This document shows, piece by piece, positions 15,337 through 24,895 of a DNA stretch of 64,000 nt. The notes under the pieces were generated by a model, which was not told where the DNA came from, made no database searches, and saw only the letters and a list, made by a program, of their open reading frames with translations. Every line of letters begins with the position of its first letter. Positions within the stretch are counted from its first letter, which is position 1. A program made the position numbers and the translations under genes. The DNA comes from Bin87 sp963665395 (GTDB lineage: Bacteria; Chloroflexota; Dehalococcoidia; Lucifugimonadales; UBA3495), in contig OY762251.1 in the NCBI GenBank assembly GCA_963665395.2, positions 806,001 through 870,000 on the forward strand. Reading direction: 5' to 3'.

Positions 15337-15645
15337 GCACACTGCCCATTGCGAAAGATCAACCAGCGAGAGACGCCAGACATGGAGACCACAATTTTCC
15401 TGCTTTGCCATCAGGGAACGTTCCCAGTCAGGAGCCACGCAGCCATTGGGGGCTGGGTCCATCACGCAAAGCGCAACGCGCTACCGTCGGTCCGGCAGCG
15501 GAAGCACCGGAGCACGGTATGCCTGCGGCCGGCACAATCCTGGCAACGGCTTCGCTTGTCGGAGTCCCGCACCACAACGCGTTCGGCAACTCAGGCCGAA
15601 CTAAAGTCTCCCGGACAGTCTGGTCCACAGCTGAACCAGAGGCGC

Positions 15646-15852
15646 ATGATGGCTTACTACTGCAACGCAGCCCTGCGCCGGCGCCGAAAGCCAAGCCCAT
15701 GTCTGCCACCGCCACACTGATTCATCAACCCCAGATGCCGGCCGAAGGTCTTCCCCAAGTGCAACAGCCGTTACTGGAACAGGCCCCACATAGTGCCGGC
15801 CCGATGCAACCCCGCTTGGCGCAAAGACGACGCCAAGCAAGCAGTCGCGTAG
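15646..15852 (+). pseudogene. Decayed paralogue of the zinc-ribbon gene
   Basis: In the frame of the ATG at 15646, translation gives MMAYYCNAA, stops at a TGA, and then continues as PKVFPKCNSRYWNRP and finally AKQAVA before a TAG. The latter parts copy PRVCPKCKNPNWNIP and AKAVA of the intact zinc-ribbon gene. One CxxC has lost a cysteine. The region 15337-15879 otherwise shows only unlikely overlapping frames. Confidence 0.4.
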
Positions 15853-15879
15853 CGGTCAAAATCCAACGAGAGTAAGCAG

Positions 15880-18800
15880 ATGCCTTTGCAAAACCACATC
15901 TTGGACAACCAAGCCGCCACCGTGGCCGACCACCTGCGGCGCAATCTGCGCGGCGCCGACGCCTTCAACCTGGCGTCGGCTTACTTCACCATTTACGGCT
16001 ACGAACTGCTGTCCGAAGAGCTGGACCAAGTGGGTCGCACCAGGTTCCTCTTCGGCGACCCGACGTCGGTGGAGGACCTGGATCCCAGCGCCGACGAGCC
16101 CAAGTCGTTCGAGCTCACCGAGCGCGGGCTGGAACCCAACCATACCCTGCAACAGAAGGCCCTGGCGAAGCAGTGCGCCGACTGGGTGAGCCAAGACAGC
16201 GTAGCCGTCCGCTCGGTCAGCCGCGCCAACTTTCTGCACGGCAAGATGTACCTCACCGCGTCGCCGGACAGCGCCGCCGGTGTCGTCGGCAGCTCCAACT
16301 TCACCAAACGCGGCCTTGGCGGCAGCGACCGGCCCAACCTGGAAATCAACCTCGCCACCGACGACGCTGACACGCTCGCCGAGTTGAATGAGTGGTTCAA
16401 CCGACTCTGGAATGACGAACGGCTCACCGAGGACGTCAAGCAACGGGTGCTGGACGCTCTGCAACGTCTCGGCGGCGACTACGCCCCGGAGGCCGTATAT
16501 TACAAGACGCTGTACGAACTGTTCCGCAAGGACATTGAGGCCCGCCTGGCCGGCGACGCGGTGGCCGCAGCCACCGGCTTCACGGAAAGCCAAATCTGGA
16601 ACGCCCTTTACGAGTTCCAGAAGGACGGGGCGAAAAGCGCCATCGCCAAGCTACGGGAGCACAACGGCTGCATCCTGGCCGACAGCGTGGGACTGGGCAA
16701 AACCTACACCGCGCTGGCGGTCATCAAGTACTTCGAGTTGCGCAACGAGCGCGTGCTGGTTTTATGCCCGCGCAAGTTGTTTGAAAACTGGTCGCTCTAC
16801 CCGTCCATCTACGGCCACCGGCAGAACCCGTTCACGGAAGACCGCTTCGCCTTTACCGTGCTGGCCCACACCGACCTCTCCCGGAACTCCGGCTCGTCGG
16901 GCGGGGTCAACTTGCGGACTTTCAACTGGCAGAACTACGACCTGGTGGTGATTGACGAATCGCACAACTTCCGCAACGACGGGGGGCAACGCTACCGGCG
17001 CCTGCTTGACGAAGTAATCAAGGACGGCGCCAGGACCAAGGCGCTGATGCTGTCGGCGACGCCGGTGAACACATCCCTGATTGACCTGCGGAATCAGATC
17101 CACCTGATGACGGAAGGGCGGGAAGGCGCTTTCCGCGAAAGCCTGGGCGTGGGCAGCATCCGCAACGTGATGGCGTCGGCGCAAAGAGTGTTCAAGCAGT
17201 GGGAAACCGAACAGGCCAACCGGAGCCGCCGCGACAAGGCGCAACTGCTGGAAAAGCTAGGCGCCGATTTCCTGCGTCTGCTGGACGGCGTGTCTATCTC
17301 ACGGTCGCGGCGGCAGATTGAGCAATTCTACGCCGCCGAAATGGAACGCATCGGGCAGTTCCCCCAGCGGGAAAATCCGACGAACCGCTACCCGCAGACG
17401 GACTTGAAGGGCGAACTCTCCTACCAGGAACTTGCCGCGCGCATCGGCGAGTTCAAGCTGTCGGTGTACCAGCCCAGCGAATACGTAACCGATCCGGCGC
17501 GGCTACAGGAACTGGCGGAAACCCGAAAGCGGCAGAATTTCAACCAGCAGGACAGCGAGCGTTTCCTGGTTGGGATGATGCGCACCAACTTCCTCAAACG
17601 GCTGGAAAGCTCCCCCAAATCTCTGACGCTGACCTTGGGGCGCACCATTGGCAAGATCGACGACCTGCTCGAAAAGATTGACCGCTACGAGCAAGGTGGG
17701 CAGTCCACTATGGAAGCGACGGAGGCGGATACGCAACCCGACGAAGACGAGGAAGACGAAGAATTCTCCGTCGGTGGACGCCGCCAGTCCTACCGCCTCG
17801 CCGAGCTGGACGTGGCTCGCTGGCAGGCCGATTTGCGGGCAGACAAGGCCACTCTGGAAAGCGTGCAGCAGCAGGTCGCCGCCATTACGCCGGAACGCGA
17901 CGGCAAACTGCGTGAAATCAGGTGGGCAGTGAGCGACAAGACCCGAAAACCCACCGCCGACCGGGACGGCAACGCCAACCGCAAGCTACTGGTGTTCACC
18001 ACGTTCAAGGACACGGCGAACTACCTGTACGATAATCTGGCCGACCTGGCCGCCGAGTTGGGCATCAACATGGCCATGGTGTCCGGCGACGAAACCCACA
18101 CCACGGCCGGCGCCAACAACTTCAACGCCATCCTGAGCAACTTCGCCCCCAGGGCGCGGAGCCGCGGTAGCGCGGACGCCGGCGCCGACATCGACCTGTT
18201 GATTGCCACCGACTGCATCTCCGAAGGCCAGAACCTGCAAGACTGCGACGCTGTGCTCAACTACGACATTCACTGGAATCCGGTGCGGATCATCCAGCGT
18301 TTCGGGCGCGTTGACCGCATCGGGAGCCGCAACCCTTCGGTGCGGATGACCAACTACTGGCCCACGTCGGACATGGACGTGTACCTGAATCTGGAAAGCC
18401 GGGTGCAGGCGCGGATGGCGCTGGCCGACATCGCTGCCAGCGGCGACGAAGACCCCTTCACGGAGGAGGACGCCCAGCTGGAACTGAATTTCCGCGACGA
18501 GCAACTGCTCAGACTGCGCGAGGAAGTCCTCGACCTGGACGACCTCAGCGACGGGCCGACCATGGGCGACTTCACCCTGGACCACTTCCTGACCCAGTTG
18601 TTGCGTTACCTGGAAGCCAACAAGGACGCGCTGGAAGCCATGCCCCTTGGCGTGTACGCCGTCGCCGGCGACGAGGGAGGAGCCGAAGTTCAACCCGGCG
18701 TAATCTTCTGCCTGCGTCAGCGCAACGCCGGCGACGTCGGTTCGCGCCAACGGGCCGCCAGCCCGGTGCATCCTTTCTATTTCGTGTATCTGCACGACAA

Positions 18801-19116
18801 CGGCAACATCCGCTACGGTTGCGCCACCGCGCGGCAGGCGCTGGCCGTGTTCGACGCGGCGACTGCCGGCGAAACCGCGCCCATTACCGAACTGTGCGAC
18901 CGATTTGACCGCGAAACCGACCAGGGCCGCGATATGGCGCGCTACGATAAACTGCTCACCGACGCCATAGCCCACATCAGGCAGGCGCACGGCGCAACGC
19001 AAACGCGAGGCCTGGGCAGCGGGCGCGACTTCGTGCTGCCCAAGGCATCCGAAAATCCCAACGAAAACACGGACTTCGAGCTGATAACCTGGCTGGTCAT
19101 CGAGGATACGAAATGA
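15880..19116 (+). CDS. PLD-like nuclease / SNF2 helicase fusion protein
   Basis: A 1078-residue protein with two parts. Residues about 1-200 carry a phospholipase D-type domain with HGKMYLTASPDSAAGVVGSS (His120, Lys122) and the SSNFTKRGLGG strand. From residue 260 follows an SNF2-type helicase: Walker A DSVGLGKTYTA (268-278), Walker B DESHNF (359-364), MLSATPVN, then the C-terminal lobe with LLVFTTFKDTANYLYDNL, ATDCISEGQNLQ and the arginine-finger motif QRFGRVDRIG (806-815). A strongly acidic linker (EDEEDEEF) sits near 628-636. The stop overlaps the ATG of the methylase gene. The pairing of a PLD-helicase with a large adenine methylase is typical of restriction-like phage defence systems; DISARM shares some of these parts but in separate genes. 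Confidence 0.85.
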   Translation: MPLQNHILDNQAATVADHLRRNLRGADAFNLASAYFTIYGYELLSEELDQVGRTRFLFGDPTSVEDLDPSADEPKSFELTERGLEPNHTLQQKALAKQCADWVSQDSVAVRSVSRANFLHGKMYLTASPDSAAGVVGSSNFTKRGLGGSDRPNLEINLATDDADTLAELNEWFNRLWNDERLTEDVKQRVLDALQRLGGDYAPEAVYYKTLYELFRKDIEARLAGDAVAAATGFTESQIWNALYEFQKDGAKSAIAKLREHNGCILADSVGLGKTYTALAVIKYFELRNERVLVLCPRKLFENWSLYPSIYGHRQNPFTEDRFAFTVLAHTDLSRNSGSSGGVNLRTFNWQNYDLVVIDESHNFRNDGGQRYRRLLDEVIKDGARTKALMLSATPVNTSLIDLRNQIHLMTEGREGAFRESLGVGSIRNVMASAQRVFKQWETEQANRSRRDKAQLLEKLGADFLRLLDGVSISRSRRQIEQFYAAEMERIGQFPQRENPTNRYPQTDLKGELSYQELAARIGEFKLSVYQPSEYVTDPARLQELAETRKRQNFNQQDSERFLVGMMRTNFLKRLESSPKSLTLTLGRTIGKIDDLLEKIDRYEQGGQSTMEATEADTQPDEDEEDEEFSVGGRRQSYRLAELDVARWQADLRADKATLESVQQQVAAITPERDGKLREIRWAVSDKTRKPTADRDGNANRKLLVFTTFKDTANYLYDNLADLAAELGINMAMVSGDETHTTAGANNFNAILSNFAPRARSRGSADAGADIDLLIATDCISEGQNLQDCDAVLNYDIHWNPVRIIQRFGRVDRIGSRNPSVRMTNYWPTSDMDVYLNLESRVQARMALADIAASGDEDPFTEEDAQLELNFRDEQLLRLREEVLDLDDLSDGPTMGDFTLDHFLTQLLRYLEANKDALEAMPLGVYAVAGDEGGAEVQPGVIFCLRQRNAGDVGSRQRAASPVHPFYFVYLHDNGNIRYGCATARQALAVFDAATAGETAPITELCDRFDRETDQGRDMARYDKLLTDAIAHIRQAHGATQTRGLGSGRDFVLPKASENPNENTDFELITWLVIEDTK

Positions 19117-22100
19117 GCACTGCAAGCGTCAGAAACGCCATCGGCGCCGCCTTGGCGGCAATGGTTGACCGCGACCTCACAGCGGCGGCCACCGGCCTCC
19201 TGAACGCCTGCGGCTACCGGAGCGAACGGATGTTGCCAGATCAATCCGGCGACGCCGGCGATTTCATCCGGCAACTTCCGAACGCCAACCTCAGCACGCA
19301 GTCGGCGCAGGCGTTCCTGGACAACGCCCAGTCGATGAATGTTCTCTTCCAGTTCACTGGCGGTGAAATCCAAGCGGAAACTCAGCGAGCCTTGTTTGAC
19401 GCGGCCGGCTTTGACACGGGCAACGCCCGCAGTTTCCTGTTCGCCGTCGTGCAGCTCCGCGGCGACACCTACGCTCGCGGTCGGTACGCCGCCTTCACCC
19501 GCGAGCTGAACAAGTACCTGCCGATGCCGATGGTTGTCTTGTTCCGTACCGTTGCCGGCCGCGTGACCCTGGCCTTTGTTCACCGCCGGCCCAACAAGCG
19601 GGACCCGGAGCGCGACGTGCTGGGCAGCGTGTCCCTCATCCGCGAAATCAACGCCGCCGAGCCGCACCGCGCCCACCTGGACATCCTGGCCGAGCTGTCC
19701 CTGCCGGAGCGTCTGAAGTGGATCGACGACCATGGCAAGCCCCACAACTTCGACGGCCTGCTGGACGCCTGGCTGGCCGCGCTGGACACCGAGGAGCTGA
19801 ACCGGCGTTTCTACCGCGAGCTGTTCACCTGGTTTGAGGGCGCGGTCAAGACCGCCAAGTTCGGCGACCAGGAAGACGCTGCCCTGCCCGCCGAGGAGCA
19901 GGTGATTCGCCTCATCACCCGCCTGATGTTCGTCTGGTTCATCAAGGAGAAGGGACTGGTGGCCGAAGACCTGTTCATCGAGAACCGGGCCGCGGAACTT
20001 CTGAAAGGCTACGCACGGGAGGCCGGCGATTCCTACTACCGCGCCGTACTGCAAAACCTGTTCTTTGCCACCCTGAACACCGAAATCGGACAGCGGCGCT
20101 TCAGCCGGGAAAACCGCGACGACCACCGCAACTTTTCCGTGTACCGCTATCACAACGAAATCGCCCACCCCGACCGACTGGTGGCGCTGTTTGACCAAAC
20201 GCCCTTCATCAATGGCGGGCTGTTCGACTGCCTGGACAGCTTTGACGCCACCGGCGCCGGCGGCGTCCGCGTGGACTGCTTCACCGACAACCCCAGCCAG
20301 CGGGCCGGCTACTCCATCCCCAACCGTCTCTTCTTCGGCGACAGCGCCAACCTCGGCCTGATTGACCTGTTCAACCGCTACAAGTTCACCGTGGAGGAGA
20401 ACACACCGACGGAGCAGGAAGTGGCCCTCGACCCCGAACTGCTGGGCAAGGTGTTCGAGAACCTGCTGGCCGCCGTCAACCCGGAGACGCAACAGACCGC
20501 CCGCAAGGAAACCGGCTCGTACTACACGCCCCGCGCCGTGGTGGACTACATGGTGGACGGGGCCCTCGTCGCCACGCTGGCGCAAAAGGCATCGCCCGTG
20601 GACGGCGACGCCGGTCATTGGCAGGCCCGGCTGCGCTGCCTGCTGGACTACGGCGACGCCTTTGATGACGCCGAGACTCTGTTCACTCCGGCGGAGCGCG
20701 AGGCCGTCGTCCGCGCCATTGCCGGCATCAAGGCGCTGGATCCCGCCGTCGGCTCCGGCGCCTTTCCCATGGGCATCCTGCACAAGCTCACGCTGGCACT
20801 GCGCCGCCTGGACGACCGCAACCAACTCTGGGAGTCCTTGCAGAAAGAACTGGCCGGCCGGCGCGCCGCCGCCGCTTTTGACACCGCCGAGCAATCGGAG
20901 CGGGACGCCGAGTTGCAGGAAATCAGCGATACCTTTGAGAAGTACCGCGATTCCGACTTCGGGCGCAAGCTGTACCTCATCCAGAACAGCATCTACGGCG
21001 TGGACATCCAGCCCATCGCCACCCAGATTGCCAAGCTGCGCTTTTTCATCTCTCTGGCCATCGAGCAGCAGCCCAACGACGACCCGGAAGACAACTACGG
21101 CATCCGGCCTCTGCCCAACCTGGAAACTCGGTTCGTGGCCGCGGATACGCTGCTGGCTCTGGGCAGTTCCCAGAGAGCGCTGACCTCGCAGTACGCACGG
21201 GAATTGCAGAACGAACTGCGGCAAAACCGGGAACGCTATTTCCACGCCAACAACCGGACCTTGAAACTGCGCTACCGGAACGAAGACCAACGGTTGCGCG
21301 GGGAACTGGCCGCCGAATTGCGGCAAATCGGCATGGCCCCCGGCGACGCCGGGAAAATCGCCGCCTGCGACCTGTTTGACCAGAACGCCCCCGCTACCGA
21401 CTGGTTCGACGCCGAGTATATGTTTGGCGTGACCGACGGGTTTGACGTGGTGATTGGCAACCCGCCCTACGTCCAGTTGCAGAAAGAGCGGGGCAAGCTG
21501 GCCCGGCAGTATCAGAACGCCGGCTATGCCACCTTCGCCCGCACCGGCGACATTTACCAGCTGTTCTACGAGCGGGGTTTCCAGTTGCTCCAACCCGACG
21601 CCGGCTTGCTGGCCTACGTCACGTCCAACAGCTGGCTCAAGGCGGAATACGGCAAGAGCACCCGCCGCTACTTCGCGGAACGACACACGCCCCTGTACCT
21701 GCTGGAACTGGGCAAGGACATTTTTGAGAGCGCCATCGTGGACTCGTGCGTGCTGATTGCCCGGGCCGGCCGGCGCGACGCCGTCGCCAGGGCCGTTGAC
21801 CTGGACAAGATGGCCGAGCCGGAATTTCCGCCGGACGAAAGCCGGTGGGGTGCCCTGCGCCTGGACGGCGAAAGCCCGTGGAGCGTGCTGACGCCGGCTG
21901 AGCGCAGCGTCATGGACAAGATGCTGGCGACGGGAACGCCGCTGAAAGATTGGGACTTGAGCATCAATCGCGGCATCTTGACGGGCTACAACCAGGCTTT
22001 CCTGATTGACGACGCCACGCGGGAGGCGTTGATTGACGCCGACGCCAGATCCGCCGAGATCATCAAGCCCGTGCTGCGCGGGCGGGACATCCGGCGTTAT

Positions 22101-22700
22101 CACGCTCCGGCCAGCGGGTGGCATCTGATTGACACCCACAACGGCTACGGCGACGTCGCGGCGGTGAACGTTGACGACTACCCCGCCATCAAAGCCCACC
22201 TGGATGAACACTACCCGCAGTTGGCGAAACGGCAGGACAAGGGGCGGACGCCGTACAACCTGCGTAACTGCACATATCATGCAGACTTTGCGAAAGCAAA
22301 ACTTTTTTGGATGGATATGTCCCCGGAAGGGCGATTTGCGTATTGCGATGAGGAAGTCTATTGCAACAACAAGGGATTTGTGATGACCGGCGGCTCGTTG
22401 AAGTATCTTTGCGCGATGCTCAACTCCAGGCTGGCAACGTGGTTCATGGGGAACACGGCGCGAACGACGGGCATGGGGTTGATGCAATGGGAGAAGTTCG
22501 CGGTCGAGCGCATACCAGTCCCGAAAATCAGCGCAACGCGGCAGCGTCCGTTCGTCCGCCTGGTTGACCGCATCCTGGCGGCCAAGGCATCAGATCCGTC
22601 GGCGGACACCGCGGCGGACGAGGCGGAAATCGACCGGCTGGTGTACGGGCTGTACGGGCTGACGGGGGAGGAGATTGGGGCGGTGGGTGGTGGCGTATAA
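19113..22700 (+). CDS. Eco57I-type adenine-N6 DNA methyltransferase
   Basis: A 1195-residue restriction-modification methylase. The N-terminal third (YELNKYLPMP-like FTRELNKYLPMPMVVLF and the YRELFTWFEGAV segment) is of the large type IIL/BREX-like kind. The catalytic domain has motif I LDPAVGSGAFPMGIL (around 543) and motif IV IGNPPYVQLQKERG (NPPY 783-786). The C-terminus (about 950-1170) is a TaqI/Eco57I-type target recognition region, with WFMGNTARTTG and PVPKISATRQ. It methylates adenine in a specific site, marking self DNA for the upstream helicase-nuclease. ATGA overlap with that gene shows translational coupling. The frame is fully open, so the two-gene system looks functional. A long antisense frame over it is a shadow. 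Confidence 0.9.
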   Translation: MSTASVRNAIGAALAAMVDRDLTAAATGLLNACGYRSERMLPDQSGDAGDFIRQLPNANLSTQSAQAFLDNAQSMNVLFQFTGGEIQAETQRALFDAAGFDTGNARSFLFAVVQLRGDTYARGRYAAFTRELNKYLPMPMVVLFRTVAGRVTLAFVHRRPNKRDPERDVLGSVSLIREINAAEPHRAHLDILAELSLPERLKWIDDHGKPHNFDGLLDAWLAALDTEELNRRFYRELFTWFEGAVKTAKFGDQEDAALPAEEQVIRLITRLMFVWFIKEKGLVAEDLFIENRAAELLKGYAREAGDSYYRAVLQNLFFATLNTEIGQRRFSRENRDDHRNFSVYRYHNEIAHPDRLVALFDQTPFINGGLFDCLDSFDATGAGGVRVDCFTDNPSQRAGYSIPNRLFFGDSANLGLIDLFNRYKFTVEENTPTEQEVALDPELLGKVFENLLAAVNPETQQTARKETGSYYTPRAVVDYMVDGALVATLAQKASPVDGDAGHWQARLRCLLDYGDAFDDAETLFTPAEREAVVRAIAGIKALDPAVGSGAFPMGILHKLTLALRRLDDRNQLWESLQKELAGRRAAAAFDTAEQSERDAELQEISDTFEKYRDSDFGRKLYLIQNSIYGVDIQPIATQIAKLRFFISLAIEQQPNDDPEDNYGIRPLPNLETRFVAADTLLALGSSQRALTSQYARELQNELRQNRERYFHANNRTLKLRYRNEDQRLRGELAAELRQIGMAPGDAGKIAACDLFDQNAPATDWFDAEYMFGVTDGFDVVIGNPPYVQLQKERGKLARQYQNAGYATFARTGDIYQLFYERGFQLLQPDAGLLAYVTSNSWLKAEYGKSTRRYFAERHTPLYLLELGKDIFESAIVDSCVLIARAGRRDAVARAVDLDKMAEPEFPPDESRWGALRLDGESPWSVLTPAERSVMDKMLATGTPLKDWDLSINRGILTGYNQAFLIDDATREALIDADARSAEIIKPVLRGRDIRRYHAPASGWHLIDTHNGYGDVAAVNVDDYPAIKAHLDEHYPQLAKRQDKGRTPYNLRNCTYHADFAKAKLFWMDMSPEGRFAYCDEEVYCNNKGFVMTGGSLKYLCAMLNSRLATWFMGNTARTTGMGLMQWEKFAVERIPVPKISATRQRPFVRLVDRILAAKASDPSADTAADEAEIDRLVYGLYGLTGEEIGAVGGGV

Positions 22701-22800
22701 TGGGGCTGGCGGAGTTGGTAGAAAACCGGTGGTTGGCACTGAGCGTATCAGGTGAATCCGCTGGGAGAACAAAATGCACAACAAGCTGGTATGAGTTCAG

Positions 22801-23643
22801 ATGAAATTTGAAAGAGCATCTACCGTGATTGCGCTAGTGATTATGTGCGCGATTGTCATCGTTGGTTGCACTCAAACGGCAAACGACGCAAAATTTGAAG
22901 GTGAACAAAGAATGTCACGAGACAAAAGCGAAGTCCAGCCTATAGGTACTGGTGTACTACTTCAACACGGTGACCAAGAATACGTCGTAACCGCATTGCA
23001 CGTTGCCCGAGCGTGCGAGTTTGAACCACTCATCGACGTGTTCGGAGAATGGAGCACGTCCACTTGGCAAACCATTGGGACAGATGAGGACAACGACATC
23101 GCAGTACTACAACGTGTTGGTGAGAACGACTCCAAAATAGGGAGGTTGGCCGCAAGATACGGCCACGTTGGAACGGTGTTTGGATCGGTATCCCTCGCAT
23201 TGGGATTTCCAGGGACTATACCGCCCATCAATTGGAGCAGGCAGGCAGGTCAACTGAGACCTGTGCCGATGCCCGTGCTAACCACCCTCTACTTCGGCAC
23301 GGATGACAGTCATTACACTGGAGGATACCTAAATTACGGTTTCTCGGGCGGTCCCATCGTCGCTTGGGCCGGCAATCATCCAACTATTACAGGAATAATA
23401 ACCAGCAAAGCACTTACAAGCAACCAAAGTGGAACACCAGAGCACGCCGGTTTGGTTGGTGTGTCTGACATAACCCTCGTGGAGCGCATCATTGCAAAAC
23501 ATAACAATCAAACGCTAGAACAATTTCAAGATGGCAAGCCAAAAGCAGATACTGGCAGACCGAATGAGGCGAGCCCTGTCAGCCTGGTAACCGCTGAGAT
23601 AATGGATGCGGTAGTGAGGCTAGGCAGACCGGCAAGGGATTGA
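22801..23643 (+). CDS. Trypsin-like serine protease lipoprotein
   Basis: A 280-residue secreted lipoprotein. The N-terminal helix VIALVIMCAIVIVGC ends in a canonical lipobox (VGC). The chymotrypsin-fold triad is visible: His67 in VVTALHVARAC, Asp99 in DNDIAVLQR and Ser182 in GFSGGPIVA, with the TGTGVLLQHG opening of Deg-like proteases. There is no PDZ domain. The gene is more A/T-rich than its neighbours, which suggests separate acquisition. It follows the methylase gene after 100 bp with no strong ribosome site; a short leader frame (22774-22794) with a better site precedes it. Substrates are unknown. A function beside the defence genes is possible but unproven. Confidence 0.8.
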   Translation: MKFERASTVIALVIMCAIVIVGCTQTANDAKFEGEQRMSRDKSEVQPIGTGVLLQHGDQEYVVTALHVARACEFEPLIDVFGEWSTSTWQTIGTDEDNDIAVLQRVGENDSKIGRLAARYGHVGTVFGSVSLALGFPGTIPPINWSRQAGQLRPVPMPVLTTLYFGTDDSHYTGGYLNYGFSGGPIVAWAGNHPTITGIITSKALTSNQSGTPEHAGLVGVSDITLVERIIAKHNNQTLEQFQDGKPKADTGRPNEASPVSLVTAEIMDAVVRLGRPARD

Positions 23644-23834
23644 GAATCAGAGCCTCATGACCATCCTCCATTCCTACAGCGTCCTACAGTTCACCTGACC
23701 GTCGGTATTGGTCATTGCTGTGGGTGCGGAGCGCAAGTCGGGTCTTTTCAAAGCAATGGGTGGTCGGCATCGGCATTTGCCGGATTGGGTTGGGCTGGAC
23801 TGAATTGACGGCGACGGCGTGGCGGGCGGGGTTG
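23644..23834. other. Intergenic stretch with a promoter block shared with 27490
   Basis: No gene is seen. The segment from 23762 repeats the sequence upstream of the second HEPN module: GGTCGGCATCGGCATTTGCC followed by GGATT, then a GCGGGCGGGG tract ending in the -10 box. Confidence 0.5.
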
Positions 23835-23843
23835 TGCTAGAAT
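23835..23843 (+). promoter_or_regulatory. Extended -10 promoter (TGCTAGAAT), copy 1
   Basis: TGCTAGAAT followed by GGCGTCAAAGG lies 54 bp before the ImmA/IrrE-type gene. The same box and context recur at 27551-27559. Confidence 0.6.
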
Positions 23844-23897
23844 GGCGTCAAAGGCAGATTGAAGAATCAAGCGCTGCCGCCGTTGAGGGGGACAATC

Positions 23898-24416
23898 ATG
23901 GGCACGAGAAAATCCAAATATGAAATCGAGCAGGAAGCCAAAAAAGTTCTACAACGCTACGGCCTGTATTCGTTGCCAACGGACCCGCTGGGTCTGGCTC
24001 ACAAACTCGGCATTACGGTCAATAACGTTGAGTTTATTGACGATTCCCTGTCGGCGCTGATTGCCAGGAAGGGAGAAACCACGCGAATTTTCGTCGCGCA
24101 ATCCGAGCCACCGTACCGGAAACGTTTTTCGGTAGCCCACGAGCTTGGGCACTACTTCCTCCACCTACCGGGGGACGGGGAAATCGTTGACAAGCGCATC
24201 CATATGTACCGAGGAAAGGCTCTGAACGGCGGCGATTGGGATGAAGGTCGAGCCCGGGAAATTGAGGCGAATCGGTTTGCCGCCGCGCTGCTGATGCCGG
24301 AAGAATTTGTTCGAGACCAATGGGAAGTGACTCCGAATGTCTCTGCTATGGCGAAAATTTTTAAGGTTTCTCAGTCGGCTATGGGGTACCGGATCGACGA
24401 CCTCGATATCTGGTAA
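23898..24416 (+). CDS. ImmA/IrrE-family metallopeptidase
   Basis: A 172-residue zinc peptidase. The signature FSVAHELGHYFLHL (His81, Glu82, His85) is complete, and the downstream ANRFAAALLMPEEFV supplies the third ligand region with its Glu. Family members cleave repressors of mobile elements or stress regulons (ImmA of ICEBs1, IrrE/PprI of Deinococcus). The start is the ATG at 23898 because GAGGGGG lies just upstream; 13 more codons are open but lack such a site. No Xre-type repressor is adjacent. Its end overlaps the start of a two-helix membrane protein by 80 bp. It may act on a regulator elsewhere in the island. Confidence 0.85.
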   Translation: MGTRKSKYEIEQEAKKVLQRYGLYSLPTDPLGLAHKLGITVNNVEFIDDSLSALIARKGETTRIFVAQSEPPYRKRFSVAHELGHYFLHLPGDGEIVDKRIHMYRGKALNGGDWDEGRAREIEANRFAAALLMPEEFVRDQWEVTPNVSAMAKIFKVSQSAMGYRIDDLDIW

Positions 24417-24798
24417 CCCACGAGCGGTTTCTGATAGCGACGATTTAGGTGGCCGATACTTCCAATCCCTGGGGCCGCCACTGACACAGGCGCAGTCAGA
24501 TGCCTATGCCAGTCTGTTGGAAGCAAAATCTCAGTCTGACGAACGGAGCAGCAACCGCCGGCTTCGGATCATATATGCCAGCGCTATATTGACCTTGCTG
24601 TCAGCGCAGATTGTCGCGGTCAACGTCATCACGTTTCTCATGGGCTATGGCATCATTGAGATTGACCGTTGGGTGGCAACTACGTTTATCGGCGGCACGC
24701 TGGGACAGGTGTCGGGGATGACCTTTGTTGTATTGAGGTATCTTTTCCCATCGCGTCCGGGGGACGATGAACGACGAGCAGGGTCTTCATCACAATAG
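24337..24798 (+). CDS. Two-helix membrane protein overlapping the ImmA gene
   Basis: A 153-residue protein in the +1 frame relative to ImmA. Its N-terminal 65 residues are polar; two hydrophobic helices follow, IIYASAILTLLSAQIVAVNV and WVATTFIGGTLGQVSGMTFV, joined by the short GYGIIEIDR loop, then a charged tail. Similar two-TM proteins occur as membrane effectors next to ImmA-type peptidases and in abortive-infection systems. The ATG at 24337 is the only start before the helices, so the 80-bp overlap is needed; GGGAAG sits 14 bp upstream. The effector role is inference. Coding is supported by codon pattern after the ImmA stop. Confidence 0.6.
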   Translation: MSLLWRKFLRFLSRLWGTGSTTSISGNPRAVSDSDDLGGRYFQSLGPPLTQAQSDAYASLLEAKSQSDERSSNRRLRIIYASAILTLLSAQIVAVNVITFLMGYGIIEIDRWVATTFIGGTLGQVSGMTFVVLRYLFPSRPGDDERRAGSSSQ

Positions 24799-24895
24799 CC
24801 GGCGTCATCCGCGCTGTTATCAACCTCTTGGGCCGTTGAATTGAGCCGAAACAGCAACGGCCGGACTCCGAGAACGCGCCGGAGAGGATTATGCC

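Noticed and set aside
18942..22487. 1181-codon open frame antisense to the methylase gene
   Set aside because: It is the reverse shadow of a high-GC gene; the translation is Val/Gly/Gln-rich without motifs, and the sense strand has complete methylase motifs.
22774..22794. Leader peptide before the protease lipoprotein
   Set aside because: It has a good ribosome site but only six codons, with no attenuator-like codon run or terminator; likely chance or a remnant.
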